Source: Erythrophleum ivorense
Lineage: Eukaryota > Streptophyta > Magnoliopsida > Fabales > Fabaceae
DNA: 64,000 bases
Assembly (NCBI GenBank): GCA_026724425.1
Contig: JAIUCV010001134.1
Coordinates: 1-64,000 of the forward strand
Reading direction: 5' to 3'
Shown: piece by piece, positions 50,384-62,160 of the stretch
Numbering within the stretch: the first letter of the stretch is position 1
How the letters are laid out: each line of letters opens with the position of its first letter
Notes under the pieces: model-generated
Databases searched by the model: none
What the model was told of the DNA's origin: nothing
Seen by the model: the letters and a program-made list of their open reading frames with translations, nothing else
Position numbers and translations under genes: made by a program

Positions 50384-51355
50384 TGTAATGTCTGATTTTC
50401 GTTAAAACAACAGAAACAGATACATTTTCAAAGTAAGTTCTTTGAAATGAATTGGTTAAGACTTAAAAAAGTTAGAATGATAATCTAGACTTTAAGTAAT
50501 AAAATTAAGAGGCCAAAGGTACCTTAAAACAAAAGCTAAAATAACCAGATGAAAATTAACAAAATAGTTATGTAACATAATAGCATTTTTGTAATTTTGG
50601 ACAAATTTTGGAATTCTCATAGGAGGACTTTTTAAATGAAAATTTTGAGTTCTCCAGGGTTCTTAGAGGTTCTAAAAACTATAGGAACCACCAGGACAGT
50701 TAAAACCACTTTGGTGTAAGTTTTCTAATATCGATTGACTTGAACTATAACCCTTTCATTTGGGAAGGTTTTAGCTCCAATTTGAGTGATTCCAAAGGCA
50801 TTTTATAAGATTGAGGACCTAAATTTTATGAAAGAAAAGATGTTTCTAAAAAAGGAGCTAAAACAAACTGAAAACGAAAATGCCAAGATTAAGGGACAAA
50901 ATTAGAATTTTTAGAAGCAAGTCTTGAACCCTAGCTATATATAGCCCCATGCCCCACTCTTCCCTTCACTTAGCTCATTTTATTTTTGTCCTAAACCAAA
51001 GAAAGAAGCAAGGGAGTGAGGCACACAAGGGAGGAGAGAAAGGAAGGAGAAGAAGCAAGGAAAAGGTATGGTTTTTCATGGATTTTCTTGGTTTCTTTTT
51101 AGCAAACACCTTTTCCTCCATCTTCCCTTATTTCCTATGGTTTTATTAAAGCTTTTGTGTTTGTTTTGAGCTAACAAGGAGGGAATTTTTGAGTTTGGAT
51201 AGGAGAAGCCAACCAAAGTGAAGAACAAGCAAGGAAAGCCAAGAATCCAAAGTATTTTGTTACTTTAATGTTTGCTTTTTCTTGTTCTTCCTCTTGAGCA
51301 TTTTGTCCCACCTATGACCAGCCTTAAGGAGTTGAATTTCTAACCAAACCAATTG
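50384..51355 (+). mobile_element. LA13: family-A LTR, first 970 bp, cut by the Ogre-like element
   Basis: It starts TGTAATGTCTG, identical over the first bases to the sense start of LA4. The left flank is ATGTT (50379-50383). It has a TATA box at 50936-50943 and AAGGTATGG at 51061. The Ogre-like LTR begins at 51356, so its left target copy would be AATTG (51351-51355). Confidence 0.8.
50936..50943 (+). promoter_or_regulatory. TATA box candidate of LA13
   Basis: TATATATA in GCTATATATAGCCCCATG, 552 bp from the LTR start. A run of C/T follows 20-30 bp downstream, a usual plant transcription start environment. Confidence 0.6.
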
Positions 51356-52169
51356 TGAACACCGTATTTTGTCCAGGCATACTCCAAAAATAATGATAAA
51401 ATTAAACTAATAAAAAAATAAAACAAAAAAAACAAAAAAAATGAGAAACATCAAACAAATCCTTTTAGTTTAATAAGCTTAAAAAAATCAAAGAAGAAAG
51501 AACTCAAAAATAAAATATAAAAAAAAAAGAGTAAAGGCCAATTAATCTAAAATTAAAACAAAAATCAAAGGAGAAAAAAACTAAAAAAAAAGAGAGTAAA
51601 AACCAATTAATCCAAAATTAAAACAAAAGAAAAATCAAAGGGGGAGTAACAAAAATCCAAAATAAATGAATTAAAAAAAAGGAAATCAAAAATCAAGAGA
51701 GACTAGAGAAAGAAAAGAAAAAAATGAATTAAAAATAAAAATAAAAAGGCTAAAAGCAGATAAAATAAAATAAAACCAAAAAAAAATTAAAAGAATATTA
51801 ATTAAAAAAATTCATTAAAAAAAAGACTACAAAAAATGTCAAAATAATATAAATTTAAAAAAGGGAAACCCAAAACAAAAAAAAAAGGATTAAGATTTTG
51901 GGGCTTAATTCAAAAGAGCCCAAACTAAAGCAAAAATAAAAAAAATAAAAAAAGGGGCAAAATTAAAAAAAAATTTCAGCTCAATCCAAAGCCCCAACCA
52001 CTAGAGTCTAAAAAAAAAAAGACTTCCAGCCTAATCTCAAGCCCAAAACAAAAAAAAACATTTGAACCTAAACAAAATTATTAGAGAAAAATAAAGCCCA
52101 GCCCAGAATCAATTTTGATTAAACCTTACCTAGCAGTCCCTTTGGTCCCAGCTCTATCGGGTCCTCTGG

Positions 52170-52960
52170 TAGACACAGACAAAAAAATACGAACAGAGGC
52201 AGAAAAGAAAGAAAAGCAACAGACACAGGGGAAAAAGGAGGGGGACAGACACGTAGAGAAAACACGGATGGACGCACAAAGGGACACATAGACGTAAAGG
52301 GAGAGGGGACATACGCAGAGAGGCAAAGGAGGGAGGAAGGTAGAGGAGGTGTTCAGAGACAGAAGGGGAGAGCGAGAGAGGGCGAGAGAGGCGGAGAAGG
52401 CGAGGGGGAATTTTTTGGATTCAAAGGGGTATCGAAGGAGATGGAACAGAGGCGAAGAGAAAACCAAACAAAGGAAATAAAAAAAAGAGGGAGCACTCAC
52501 TGATGTAGAAAAGAACGAGGAAGAGGGGGCACTCACTAACGTACAAAAAGGAAAGGCGCAGAGGAAAAATCGAGGGGGGACTCAAGAGGGAAGTGCGAAG
52601 GAGAAGCAGAGGAGGTTTTTGGAGCTTTTAGGTTTTAGATAAAGGAATTAGAAAGGGAGAGAAGCAAAGAGTAAGGGAGGAAGGCAAGGAATTTAGGGTT
52701 GAAATAAATTCGAAAAGAGGAGAGACTGAGAGGTAGAAGTGGAGGAGAGACAGAGAAAATGGAAGCCTGAGATAGGGAGAAGGAGACATGAACAGAAGCG
52801 AAGAGAGGCAAAGGGCAAATTGAAGAAAACCAAGAGATTCAGCGAGAGAGAAACCCAGAAGCATCCTATTGAAGAACAAGGGATTTGGCCGAGTCATAGC
52901 AAAGGGAGAGGAAGAGGCCTTCACAGTCAACGTCACAGAAGGAGCATTCAGCTAGTCGAG
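52170..52960. repeat. Purine-rich (GA/GGA) strand-asymmetric block in the Ogre-like LTR
   Basis: The plus strand is overwhelmingly A and G (GAGAGAGG, GGAGGAAGG, AGAGGCGAAGAG). Long open frames on the opposite strand rich in Ser, Leu, Phe and Pro are a by-product of this composition and are not counted as genes. Confidence 0.75.
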
Positions 52961-53119
52961 TAAATCAATTTACTGAAAGCCATTTTGGATTGCTGTGATT
53001 CTTGATTTTCTTTGGAAGATAAAGAATGGGACAAGGTTAACTAGTATGCTTTCCCTAGGGATTTCTAATGTTAGTCCTCTTTCATTTGTGGCTTGAATAT
53101 TTGAGCAGCTATTAACCAT

Positions 53120-53724
53120 TTGATAATGTTTCTAAATAGACTTTCATGTGTGTTTTGGTTCTGTAGCTAGGATTGAACCTGAGATTCTGAACCTTGGCAT
53201 GCTGTGAGTTGAGTGTGAGTCTTGTTTGGATGCTCTGTATTTATAATTTTTTATTGAACCATTGATTGGTGAGATAGGAGTTTTGTATCAATGGCATTCG
53301 TACACTTAGGTTGGTAGCTCTACTGGTATTTGAGTTTTTATGTGATTGAAATTTGTTTATGGAAACAAGGCATAACCTACTCTGTTATATCTAAGAATCA
53401 TGGGTAAATTGATTCTACGCAGTTGATAATGTTTCTAAATAGAATCGCATGTGGGTTTTGGTTCTGTAGCTAGGATTGAACATGCGATTCCGAACCTTGG
53501 CATGCTATGAGTTGAGTGTGAGTCTTGTTTGGGTGCTCTGTATTTATAATTTTTGTTCAATCATTGATTGGTGAGATAGGAGTTATGTATCAGTGGCATG
53601 CGTATACTGAGGTTGGTAGCTCTACTGGTATTTGAGTTTCTGTGTGACTGAAATTTGTTTATGGAAACAAGGCATAACCTGCTCTGTTATATCTAAGAAC
53701 TGTGGGTAAATTGATTCTGCGCAG
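53120..53724 (+). repeat. 303-bp tandem duplication inside the LTR
   Basis: Copies at 53120-53422 and 53423-53724 both start TTGATAATGTTTCTAAATAG and end GATTCTACGCAG or GATTCTGCGCAG. They differ by roughly 20 scattered substitutions, many of them A/G or C/T. It is absent from the fragment of 3' LTR visible here only because that fragment is too short to show it. Confidence 0.9.
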
Positions 53725-56319
53725 TATGTTCTCACAGCAAAAGTTAGGAATGCTTATTCAAGGGTTTCAACCTTGATGTGGTATGATTCAGTTTTCAATG
53801 AAATGATAGATAGTAATTTCCGGTCTCCATGCTCCAAGTTGGTCCTGAAGAAATATGTAGTTGGTGCTCAGCTTGTAATTGGAGCATATGCTCGAAGGTT
53901 TATCAAACTTGATCATAATTGGATTTAGTGATCCTGTAGGTGGTTTAAGCGTCATTAATAGGAAGGTCTCGAGTCACTGTTGTGATTGGGTTTAGGTCAT
54001 TTAAAATAAATAAAGATGTAAGTCTTTGATCTGAATTCTGGACTGATTCTTAAGTTTGTTGTAATTTGTTTTTTTTTTCTTTTTTTCCTCCCCTCTCATC
54101 CTTTTATCTCTTTTGCATGAGCCCTGCTCGAGGATATTGAACAATTGAGGAGACTTACTGAGAATTGAGCAAAGATCAAAGAGATGGCTACGCTGCTACA
54201 GATGAAATTGGATTGGATAGCATAGCAGATAAAATTGGTTTGAGTTTGCTTTCCTATACTTGAAATGTATTAAGACATGTTGTTTAGTTGGCTTGACACA
54301 AGCACACACAATTAAAACAAATGTTGCAAGCTTGTGAATATTTTGCTTCAATTTAATTTTTATTATCTCTTTTAGAATTGCCGTGTGGGATTTTTGTCCC
54401 CTCGGGCACATAGGAATAGACCACAAGGCCATGAGTGGCAATAAGCCTCCTTGGTGCTCTTTAAGCTCGAAATTTACATTTAGCATTGTGGGTTTCAACG
54501 GCCCTCCCAAATGATTCCTTAAAGAAAGTTTTTTTAATAAAAAGAACACAAAAAAAGGGGTTCAAAAAGTTTTCTTTTTCACGAAAAAAATAGATTTCAA
54601 ATATTTATCTTCTCTTTTCTTAAAAGGTTATTTTGCAAATGTTTGAAAAGCATTGTTCTAAGGAGTCAAAGATTAGTTTTTAGAGAATTGCCCCTTTGGG
54701 AAAAAATAGAATAAATAAATAAATAAGAGAACAAAAGATAAGAAGAGAAAAGTACAAAACCAAACATAAAAAAAAAGTAGGTGGGAATTGAACTTTTGAG
54801 GCTTATGAGCTTTTCTCAAAGTTATTTTAATAAAAATATATTTCATAAAAACAAATAAAACCTAGAAAAGAAAAAAAAAAGTGATAAGCAAAAATTAATT
54901 AAATTCTTTTTAAGCTTTAGAGCTTTTCTCCAACTTTCATTTAATAAAAATTAAAAATTAATACATGCTTTACAAAAATTAAAAAAAAAAGGTGTTTCTT
55001 AAAACAAGCAAAAAAAATGAAAAAATTAGAAATAAAAAAAGAGAAGATGATAAAGAAAATGAGATTATTCTGGTTTTTACAAATTAAGACATACAAATCA
55101 ATCTCAAGCTTGTTTTCTTTATAAAACTCTAAAATGATTTTTATTTTCTTTTTCTCTTTAAAAAAATGTATAACAAAAAAAATAACAAAAAAAAGAATAA
55201 AATGAAACAAAATACAAATAATGTATGAAAAATAAAAATATATATATATGAACAAAACACAAACAAAATAAAGATAAGCAAAAAAGGAGGAAAAAAAAAA
55301 CAAGACAAAACACAACACAAATAAAACAAAAACAAAAACAAAGGCAAAAGATAAAAACAAAAAGAAAAAGAATAAAATAGAATCAAAAATTAAAAAAAAT
55401 AAAATACAAAATAGAGGAAAAAACCAAAGATTAACGAAACCAATAAAAAAATACAAAAATACAAAAAAAAAATAGAAAACCAGACAAAGAAAATAGAAAA
55501 AGGGGGAGAAAAGAATGGGAGAGAGTAAAATTAATCCAATCTTTTGCAAATAAAAACATATCAACTAATTTCAAATTCGTTTTGTTTGCAAAAGTCTAAA
55601 TGATTTTTATTCTATTTCTCTTTCTCTTTTCAAAAAATAAAAAAAATAAAAATCAAGAATTAAAAATTAAAAATCAAACAAAAGCTGAACAAAAATAGCA
55701 AAAATAAGGAAAAAAGACAAAAACAAAGCAGAAAACAAAAAAAAACAATCAACAAATGCAATTTCTAAGTTGAATTATGTGGACTTTGATCCCTTCTGAA
55801 GGGTACGTAGGCTCTAGGCTTTATCCTAAGTCAAGTCCGCCATTGTAAATAAATATTTTTCTTTTAATTTCATTCCTTTCTTTATTATTTTAATTCTTGA
55901 ATTTCTTTACGTTTTATTTTGATATTGATTGCCTTTCTTTTTCTACTTTTAACTTTATTTCCTTTAATTTCTTTATTCCTCTTTTACATGTGATTTGTTA
56001 GGGAGAATTAAAATAGAATTAAGGTCATTTTATTTTTGCACAACTGATTTAGGGTAACCGTTCTTAGTAACGGGTGTAGTGGGGTGCCTAACACCTTCCC
56101 CACTCACAATCAACTTCCGGATCCATTTTTCTAGTTCGCAGACCATTTTTCATACTAAAAAAGTTTTTCCAAAGTTTTGCCTTTTCAAAAATAAAATTTT
56201 GGTGGCGACTCCTGAATCCTTATATATATTTTAATTTTGATTTCGTTTTTCGATTTCATTTGAAAATTGAATTTCTCTGTTAAAGGTGCCACGCGGTCGC
56301 ATTTTCGGGTGTGACAGTT

Positions 56320-56337
56320 TGGCGACTCCACTGGGGA
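56320..56337 (+). other. Primer-binding site for tRNA-Arg
   Basis: TGGCGACTCCACTGGGGA, 3 bases after the LTR end, is complementary to the 3' end of plant tRNA-Arg including CCA. This primer is typical of the Ogre branch of the Tat lineage. Confidence 0.85.
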
Positions 56338-59300
56338 GAGTTTGAGAGTCAAGCCCAATTTTGGTTAGTTGTGTAAAATGTTATGACCTTCCTTTTATTC
56401 TGATTCTCCTTTTTTGTTTGTTGTTTGCCTCACATGATTAGGGTAGAAAACATGTCTTTCATATGCTGGTTTCATATGCTTTATTTTCTTGATTGTGTAA
56501 TATGTGTTAGGATAGATAACATGAGGAATAAAACCTTAGGATAGATGACCATATTTGTATATTTTACTTCTTATTTTTATCTGTATATATATTTCTCTAT
56601 CTTTTATTTTGCCAATCTGCCTAGCAGATGAGGGTTAGGTAGTCCATAGGATGAAAAGGTAAATGCTCTCCTCACACACATCATTGAGACAAAAATATCT
56701 CACACACATAATGGGCTCTACACCCGAGTCTTAATTCACCTTAGGTTAGTAGAGGTTTATATTGATTTCCCTGTGAGGCCTTGTGCTTCTTGAGACTATC
56801 ATGAAGACCTCACCTAAATTGTGCCTTGTTATATGGGCTTGATTTGTGTAGGATGCTTTTCCTCTTAAAGTTAAGTTCATATAACGAGATCCTTACCTTA
56901 TGGTGGAGGCAATTTTAGGACCCATGTCTTAGGAGTCATAGACCTACCTTGAAAAATGCACTGATAGTTGAACCACAGATGCCTCCCCAAATAGTTAGGG
57001 TCAGACCATTACAAACCTGTGACCTTAGGGTTTACCCATAATAGGACAAGAGAGGGCGTTTTTTTAACTATTTCATCATCACATTCAAGCATTTAATAAA
57101 GCTCATATGGAAAGTGACACATCGTCGCTATCTACTGAAATAATTAATGATATGTCATTGCACAATTTTATATACCATAACTGTGATGCAAGCATGAGTA
57201 AATTAAACCAACCTTTACCTAGTAGGTTTCCAACCCTTAAACGGCCATAACCACATTCATCATTATCCCTAAAAAAGGAAAACCATTAGCATACATTTAT
57301 TCTCTTTATACACATACATGAAAAAGAAAATATTATTTCCTTAAAATTTCCATCCCTGTAAAATAACAAACTTCTCATAGAAAAGGAATACCTTCAAAAT
57401 TCCAAGGAATCATAACATCTATAAGTTTAGAAGCATCAACAATTGAGTATCACGTCTTGGTTAGAGATTGGGATCATTTTTTTAGGGTATCAATCATGTA
57501 GGAAGGCATATTTCTCTCAGTTTGATTGTCAACTACTCTTTCTCCAATGAAACAGTAAATTTCTTGAGAAAAAGTACAAAGTTTTTCTCTCTTTCCTAGA
57601 CCAAGACATAATTCTCAATGGTGTACAAGCGAGTATGCAATAATAAGTCCGTTATACATCAGGGAATCGAAGATTAGCTTATTTTTATTAAAATACCATC
57701 AAAGCCAAAGTTCTAAACATCAATCATGTAGGAACTACCCTTTCTTAAATTGAGCAATAAGCCACAACTCTTAATGGGTCGATAATCTTCTAGAGGAATG
57801 TAGGAAAACATCAACTAACACTAATAATTTACTAACTAATTGTAAAAGGCAATCTTAAATAACATCCTCAAAAATAATAAGTTGCGACATGATGTTGCTA
57901 GTTTAGTGCTAAAATAAAAAGGGTCAAGATGACTGCAAAGGTCAAGCCAGTCAAGAGCCTAAATGGAATTGCCCATAAAAAAATTGAAACTCTTTGAGAG
58001 TTAATGTTGTTAATCTTACTCCTTATCGTGAAACTCTACAATCCTGAAGGAAGTTGAAGGATCCGAAATGACCCTGCAGATCGTTAAAAGAAATTCAAAT
58101 TGGCTAGACCTTTCCATAGACATCATCTATGTGAAATTTAGCTTGTTTCCTTAGGATGATTCGTTAACTTTATTTATCCCTGTGTGCAATAAGCATCTGA
58201 GGAAAATAAAGGTTCAATGAAAAAAGTTGTTACCATAAATATAAATAGAAAAGGGCTAGTCTTCCCTTTAAATCAATCGGTAGTCTTAATCTACCTTATA
58301 AGGGGCAGTAAGCGCCCAAAAGGAAATTAGGATTCCTTGTCTTGAAGGACTTTCATGCCAAAATCAAAACACCCATTGGTTTTTAGGTCAAAAATATAAT
58401 AAAATTGCATCCATGCATTATCATAAGGCATTCCATATTGAAAATGCTAAAATTTATAAGTATAGGATTTTTGGTTCTTTGCAATGGAAAGATTATCTTA
58501 AGCTAAAAATTCAAATAGGAAGCTACATTTTTGAATAGCTAAGGTGAGGAAATGAGGTATTCAGAAAAAAAAAAACTCAAACCATCAATCTCTAAACTCG
58601 TTGAGCTTGACTATTTTGAGAACCACAAACCATATCAATCAAGACACTTATCATTTGCCTTCATTGGGACCTTTGTCCTTTACCTAATTTGCAACTGATT
58701 AGCTACTTCCTTCACTAGCCTCTAGCCTTCACACCCAAGATGGCAGTGTCCAAAAAATTCACAAACTTGATCTTAAGGCAATGAGGCATTCCAAAAAAGG
58801 GGTTACAACTTCTTCATGAACAAGGTGCAAGAGAACATAAGAAATAAAATCTTAGGAAGATTTCTTAGTGATTGAACTCTCAAAAAAGTTGCTTGTCATA
58901 TCATAATCAGTTAATGCTTGTTTGTTCAATATTCTTCTGTCTAGCTAAAATCCAAGGCTACCAGAAGTTGATTCATTGAACCTTATTTGATTTAGCTTTG
59001 TCAATACGATGGTCATATACTTCCATCTCATCCTTTACAAACCCTTCCATTCCATCAATCATGTTGACACAACTTCTTTCCTGGCATGTTTCTCCTAAAT
59101 AACCAAAAACCCAAAAATATAATGTCTATAACTCCTTATGAAAAGAGTTAATCAATGTGAAGGGTTAAATCTGAAACTAATTATATGCCCCTAATTCAAT
59201 TACAGAAAAAAAAAAAAGAAAAGGAGAGAAATGACCAAATCACAAATGTGAATACATGTCCCATAAGAAAACTATGTCTAGAATACAAGGAATTTTTTTT

Positions 59301-61500
59301 GTCTTCCTTAAATACAAAGGAGTAACCTCTAGTCACCTCAATTGAGCCAGGAGTGATGTTCATTTCCTTCACCCTAATTGCAACCTTTGGGATGGGAATT
59401 CTTTAACAAATTTTTATGCTAGTAATTCAAATATCAAGAGAGGATTAGGTTTTTTTTCAATTATCTAAACACTTCTTAACTGTTGCTAACCACTTTGGGC
59501 CTAAAAAAAAAATTTCTTCAAATACTGAACATGAATCGAACTTGAGAAGCAATGAGAATTCTACAAAAAGAAAAAAACAATTTTGGCATCATAGTGGATT
59601 CCTTTTAAGAAAAAAAAGATTAAATTAAAAAAAAAAGGAAACAAATTGGAGGAAGAAAAGAAAAGTCATAGGATGAAGGAAATTCTTAAAAGGAAAGCTC
59701 CCATAGATTAAGCTTTGAAAAGGCAAAAGCTTTTAAAAGGGAGCTTCACCTTAGCATACAATCAAGGGGCAAAATTCTCAAGGAAGAGTTTTATGAGGCA
59801 GCAAGAGGTCCAAAACAAAAAAAAAGGGGGGGGGGGAAGTCTCCAGAAAATAGTTGAGTTGAACAAAAAAGATCTTTCAAAAGAAAAAGATTGAGTTAAT
59901 TGTCATGAGCCGATTGGTCTTGCCAAGATGGTACAATTACTAGATCAGAATTCTCATTGTGAACTTACATGAATATTTGGGCCTTGTCACCTTTTCTTTC
60001 TTAAGCTGCACTTTTACCCACTAGACCTCATTACAACCCGAAGACATCCTCTCTTGTTATGTGAATTTCAAGTATAGAATTTTGTTAAACTATAAGAGAA
60101 GGAGACTAATAGGAAGACTTGACGGGGACATATTAATTCTTGAGCCTGATATCTTTTATTTCATAAACCTATCTACCAAGGCCACACTACAAGCATCAAA
60201 AGTCCTTGTTAAGGTTTAGCTTATTTGAAAAATAATGGGGCAGTTTTTTTTCTGAAAGGAATGATTGGAAAAAAATCAAAATAATTGAAATTGAGGCAAA
60301 AAGCTTGATTCAAAGAAATGCTTTGAATCATATCCATTGCTTCTTTAAAAAGGAGTTCAAATCTAAAAGTGAAACTTCTCTCTGACCTATCATATCAATT
60401 TTTTTTAGCATTTCACTTATCTATTGTTCAGAGAGAAATGCTTCAAGTGTAGAACTGGGGCATCTTCTTATTCTGTACATTTTGTCTAGCCATTATCTAT
60501 TCCACTTCTCCATTCCCAAACCATTTTGCAAGATCACGTTCTTCATCAGCCCTTATATCCCTTTAATGTTGAGGATTTTTTTTTTCTTTCCCTTCCCAAG
60601 CATATGTGTTTGCATCCCATAATGCATGACAGTGTTGACATTGTTAAATAAGATGAGTATGGGTTTAACTTATTGACCTTTCAAGCATTAATGATGAAGA
60701 GTTGACAAGAGGAGATTGCCTTACCAAGTTAAGAGTCCAAGGTTGATAACAAACAAATCGCTTGGAGAAAAATTATTTAGAAGTAAGTCAAAACAAGGGC
60801 TTTGCATCTTCTTAACTTGGGATACTCTTTCAGGGGCATTTTGGCTATCCAAAAGCCATCAATAAATTCCTTCATCCGAATGACAAAGGTCAAACTTGGT
60901 AGGATAATCAAAAGGTCAACTTTTCTTTGTTAGGGCAGGTGAAGAGCTAATTTGTGGGATTTTCCACAGGCAAAGAGCTAAAAATCTTACATTTTATAAA
61001 CTTGGAGGTTTTTCATACATTATGTGCTTGTATTGATTTTGTACATAGACAAAGCATTTTTTTTCCTTTCTAACTCACGTTAAATTAAAAAAAAAGAACT
61101 AAAAAAGGGAATAACATTTTCCTCATCAATTCATAAAAAAAAAAATTTCAAAACTCAAAATAAAGTCAAAGACACAAAAAAATAACGTCCCTTTGAGATG
61201 ATTTCATTTACAAAAAAATTTCAAAGTCCCAAATCCGTACAAAAACATTTAAAAATAATGTTCCCTCTCTTCATCTTTCTTTTAAGGTGATCAAAATCAA
61301 TTCAAAAATGTTTAAAGATAATGTCCTCATTTTTTTTCTTTTCTTCTTCTTTTCTCTCTCTTCTCCATTTGCAATAATTAGAAAAAAAAACACAAAACCT
61401 GTATCCCATATGCATCACCTATTACCAGGTTCACATGGAGACAAGGAAAAAATATGCATTTGTCACTTCACAAAGTAAAAGAGAGAAAGAACAATTTACA
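56338..61500 (+). mobile_element. Non-coding internal region of the Ogre-like element
   Basis: About 5.2 kb between the PBS and the 3' repeat blocks. I see no Gag zinc knuckle, protease DTGA-type motif, reverse transcriptase YxDD block, RNase H or integrase in any frame, and no open frame above about 65 codons. The first ~700 bp resemble an Ogre leader (GTGAGGCC, AGACCTCACC blocks). Later parts are A-rich with an 11-G run at 59826-59836 and repeats such as ATCAATCATGTAGGAA (57486 and 57719). This fits a LARD that relies on proteins supplied by related elements. Confidence 0.75.
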
Positions 61501-61559
61501 TTTCATATGCTTCACATATCATGCTCATGCATATCCCACATTAAACTAAGCTCACATTT

Positions 61560-62035
61560 GAGGACTTAGAGGAAAATTTGTGTCTCATGAAATAAAGCAC
61601 CAATATTCTCTCTATCCTCACACTTGCATACATCACATAGCCTCTAGTTTACACTGGGGCAAACAAAGGAAAAATTTGCATCTCATAAAATAAAGCATCA
61701 CATGTTTTCTCTATCCTCGCACTCGTATACATCACATCGCCTCTAGTTTACATTGGGGCAAGCAAAAAGAAGATTTGCATTACATGTTTCATACATTCTA
61801 CATTTGCATACATTACTTAGACCATAGTTCATGTTGGGGCAAGTGGAAACAAATACTTGGCATTTCATAAAGCATCTTATATGCTTCTTGCATTTCACCT
61901 GGGCATACATTATATGGACCTCAAGTTCATATTGGGGCACAACAAAAAATGTGTGCATTCCATAAATTCTAGCATCCCACATGCTTCATACTTCTGACAC
62001 CTACAATGATCTTGATTTATATTGAGGCAACATTA
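61560..62035 (+). repeat. Degenerate tandem repeats of about 80-100 bp with a TTGGGGCAA core
   Basis: Five copies anchored by a GGGGCAA-like core at about 61656, 61755, 61836, 61934 and 62024. Each core is preceded by TAGTTTACA or TAGTTCATG-like sequence, and CATACATYACATAG and ATAAAGCATC blocks lie between cores. Spacing is 81-99 bp. Confidence 0.7.
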
Positions 62036-62160
62036 AGGTGTTAAACTCAAAAGCTAAGCATTTTGCATGCATTACACATTTTGCATAGGTGCATTACTTT
62101 GCATAAAACTTAAATAAATAAAGAAAAGTCTTCAAAAAAAAATTCACCAAAAAGGCATTC

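Larger units (their letters stand above)
35044..51355 (+). mobile_element. LA9: family-A LTR hosting LB2, LA10 and LA12
   Basis: It starts TGTAATATGTAG inside the last bases of LA6. Its own pieces are 35044-35139, 38282-40258 and 47764-48349. These join in family-A order: start block, leader with two AAGG-type motifs (38848 and near 39031), middle region, then the GATTGGCTA...GAATCTCACCCC block after LA10. LA12 then interrupts it at 48350, and its 3' end is beyond the window. It is shown to 51355 because the nested pieces inside it reach that point. Confidence 0.7.
48350..51355 (+). mobile_element. LA12: family-A LTR, 5' two-thirds, interrupted by LA13
   Basis: It starts TGTAATATCT at 48350 with AAGAA (48345-48349) as the left flank, inside LA9. 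Its own sequence runs 48350-50383, with a TATA-like TTATATTTC near 48892 (about 540 bp in), an AAGGTAAG motif near 49200 and the GTGAGG array (50190-50375). LA13 enters just after the array. The rest lies beyond the window. Confidence 0.75.
51356..56316 (+). mobile_element. Ogre/Tat-like 5' LTR (about 5.0 kb)
   Basis: It starts TGAACACCGTATTTTG, repeated at 63830 as the 3' LTR, and ends TGTGACA directly before a tRNA-Arg PBS. Near the 3' end are blocks I recognise from Ogre-type LTRs: CTTCTGAAGGGTACGTAGGC (about 55793), GGGGTGCCTAACACCTTCCCC (about 56081) and GGTGGCGACTCC (about 56201). The first 170 bp differ from the 3' LTR by about three substitutions plus A-run length changes, so insertion is recent. 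The body is strongly A- and purine-rich on plus and non-coding. It contains a 303-bp tandem duplication. Confidence 0.88.

Noticed and set aside
52126..52936. Ser/Leu/Phe-rich minus-strand open frames
   Set aside because: By-products of the purine-rich block of the LTR; no recognisable protein.
54941..55564. 207-codon minus-strand open frame
   Set aside because: It is Phe/Leu/Ile-rich only because the plus strand is A-rich; no domain or start context, and it lies in an LTR.
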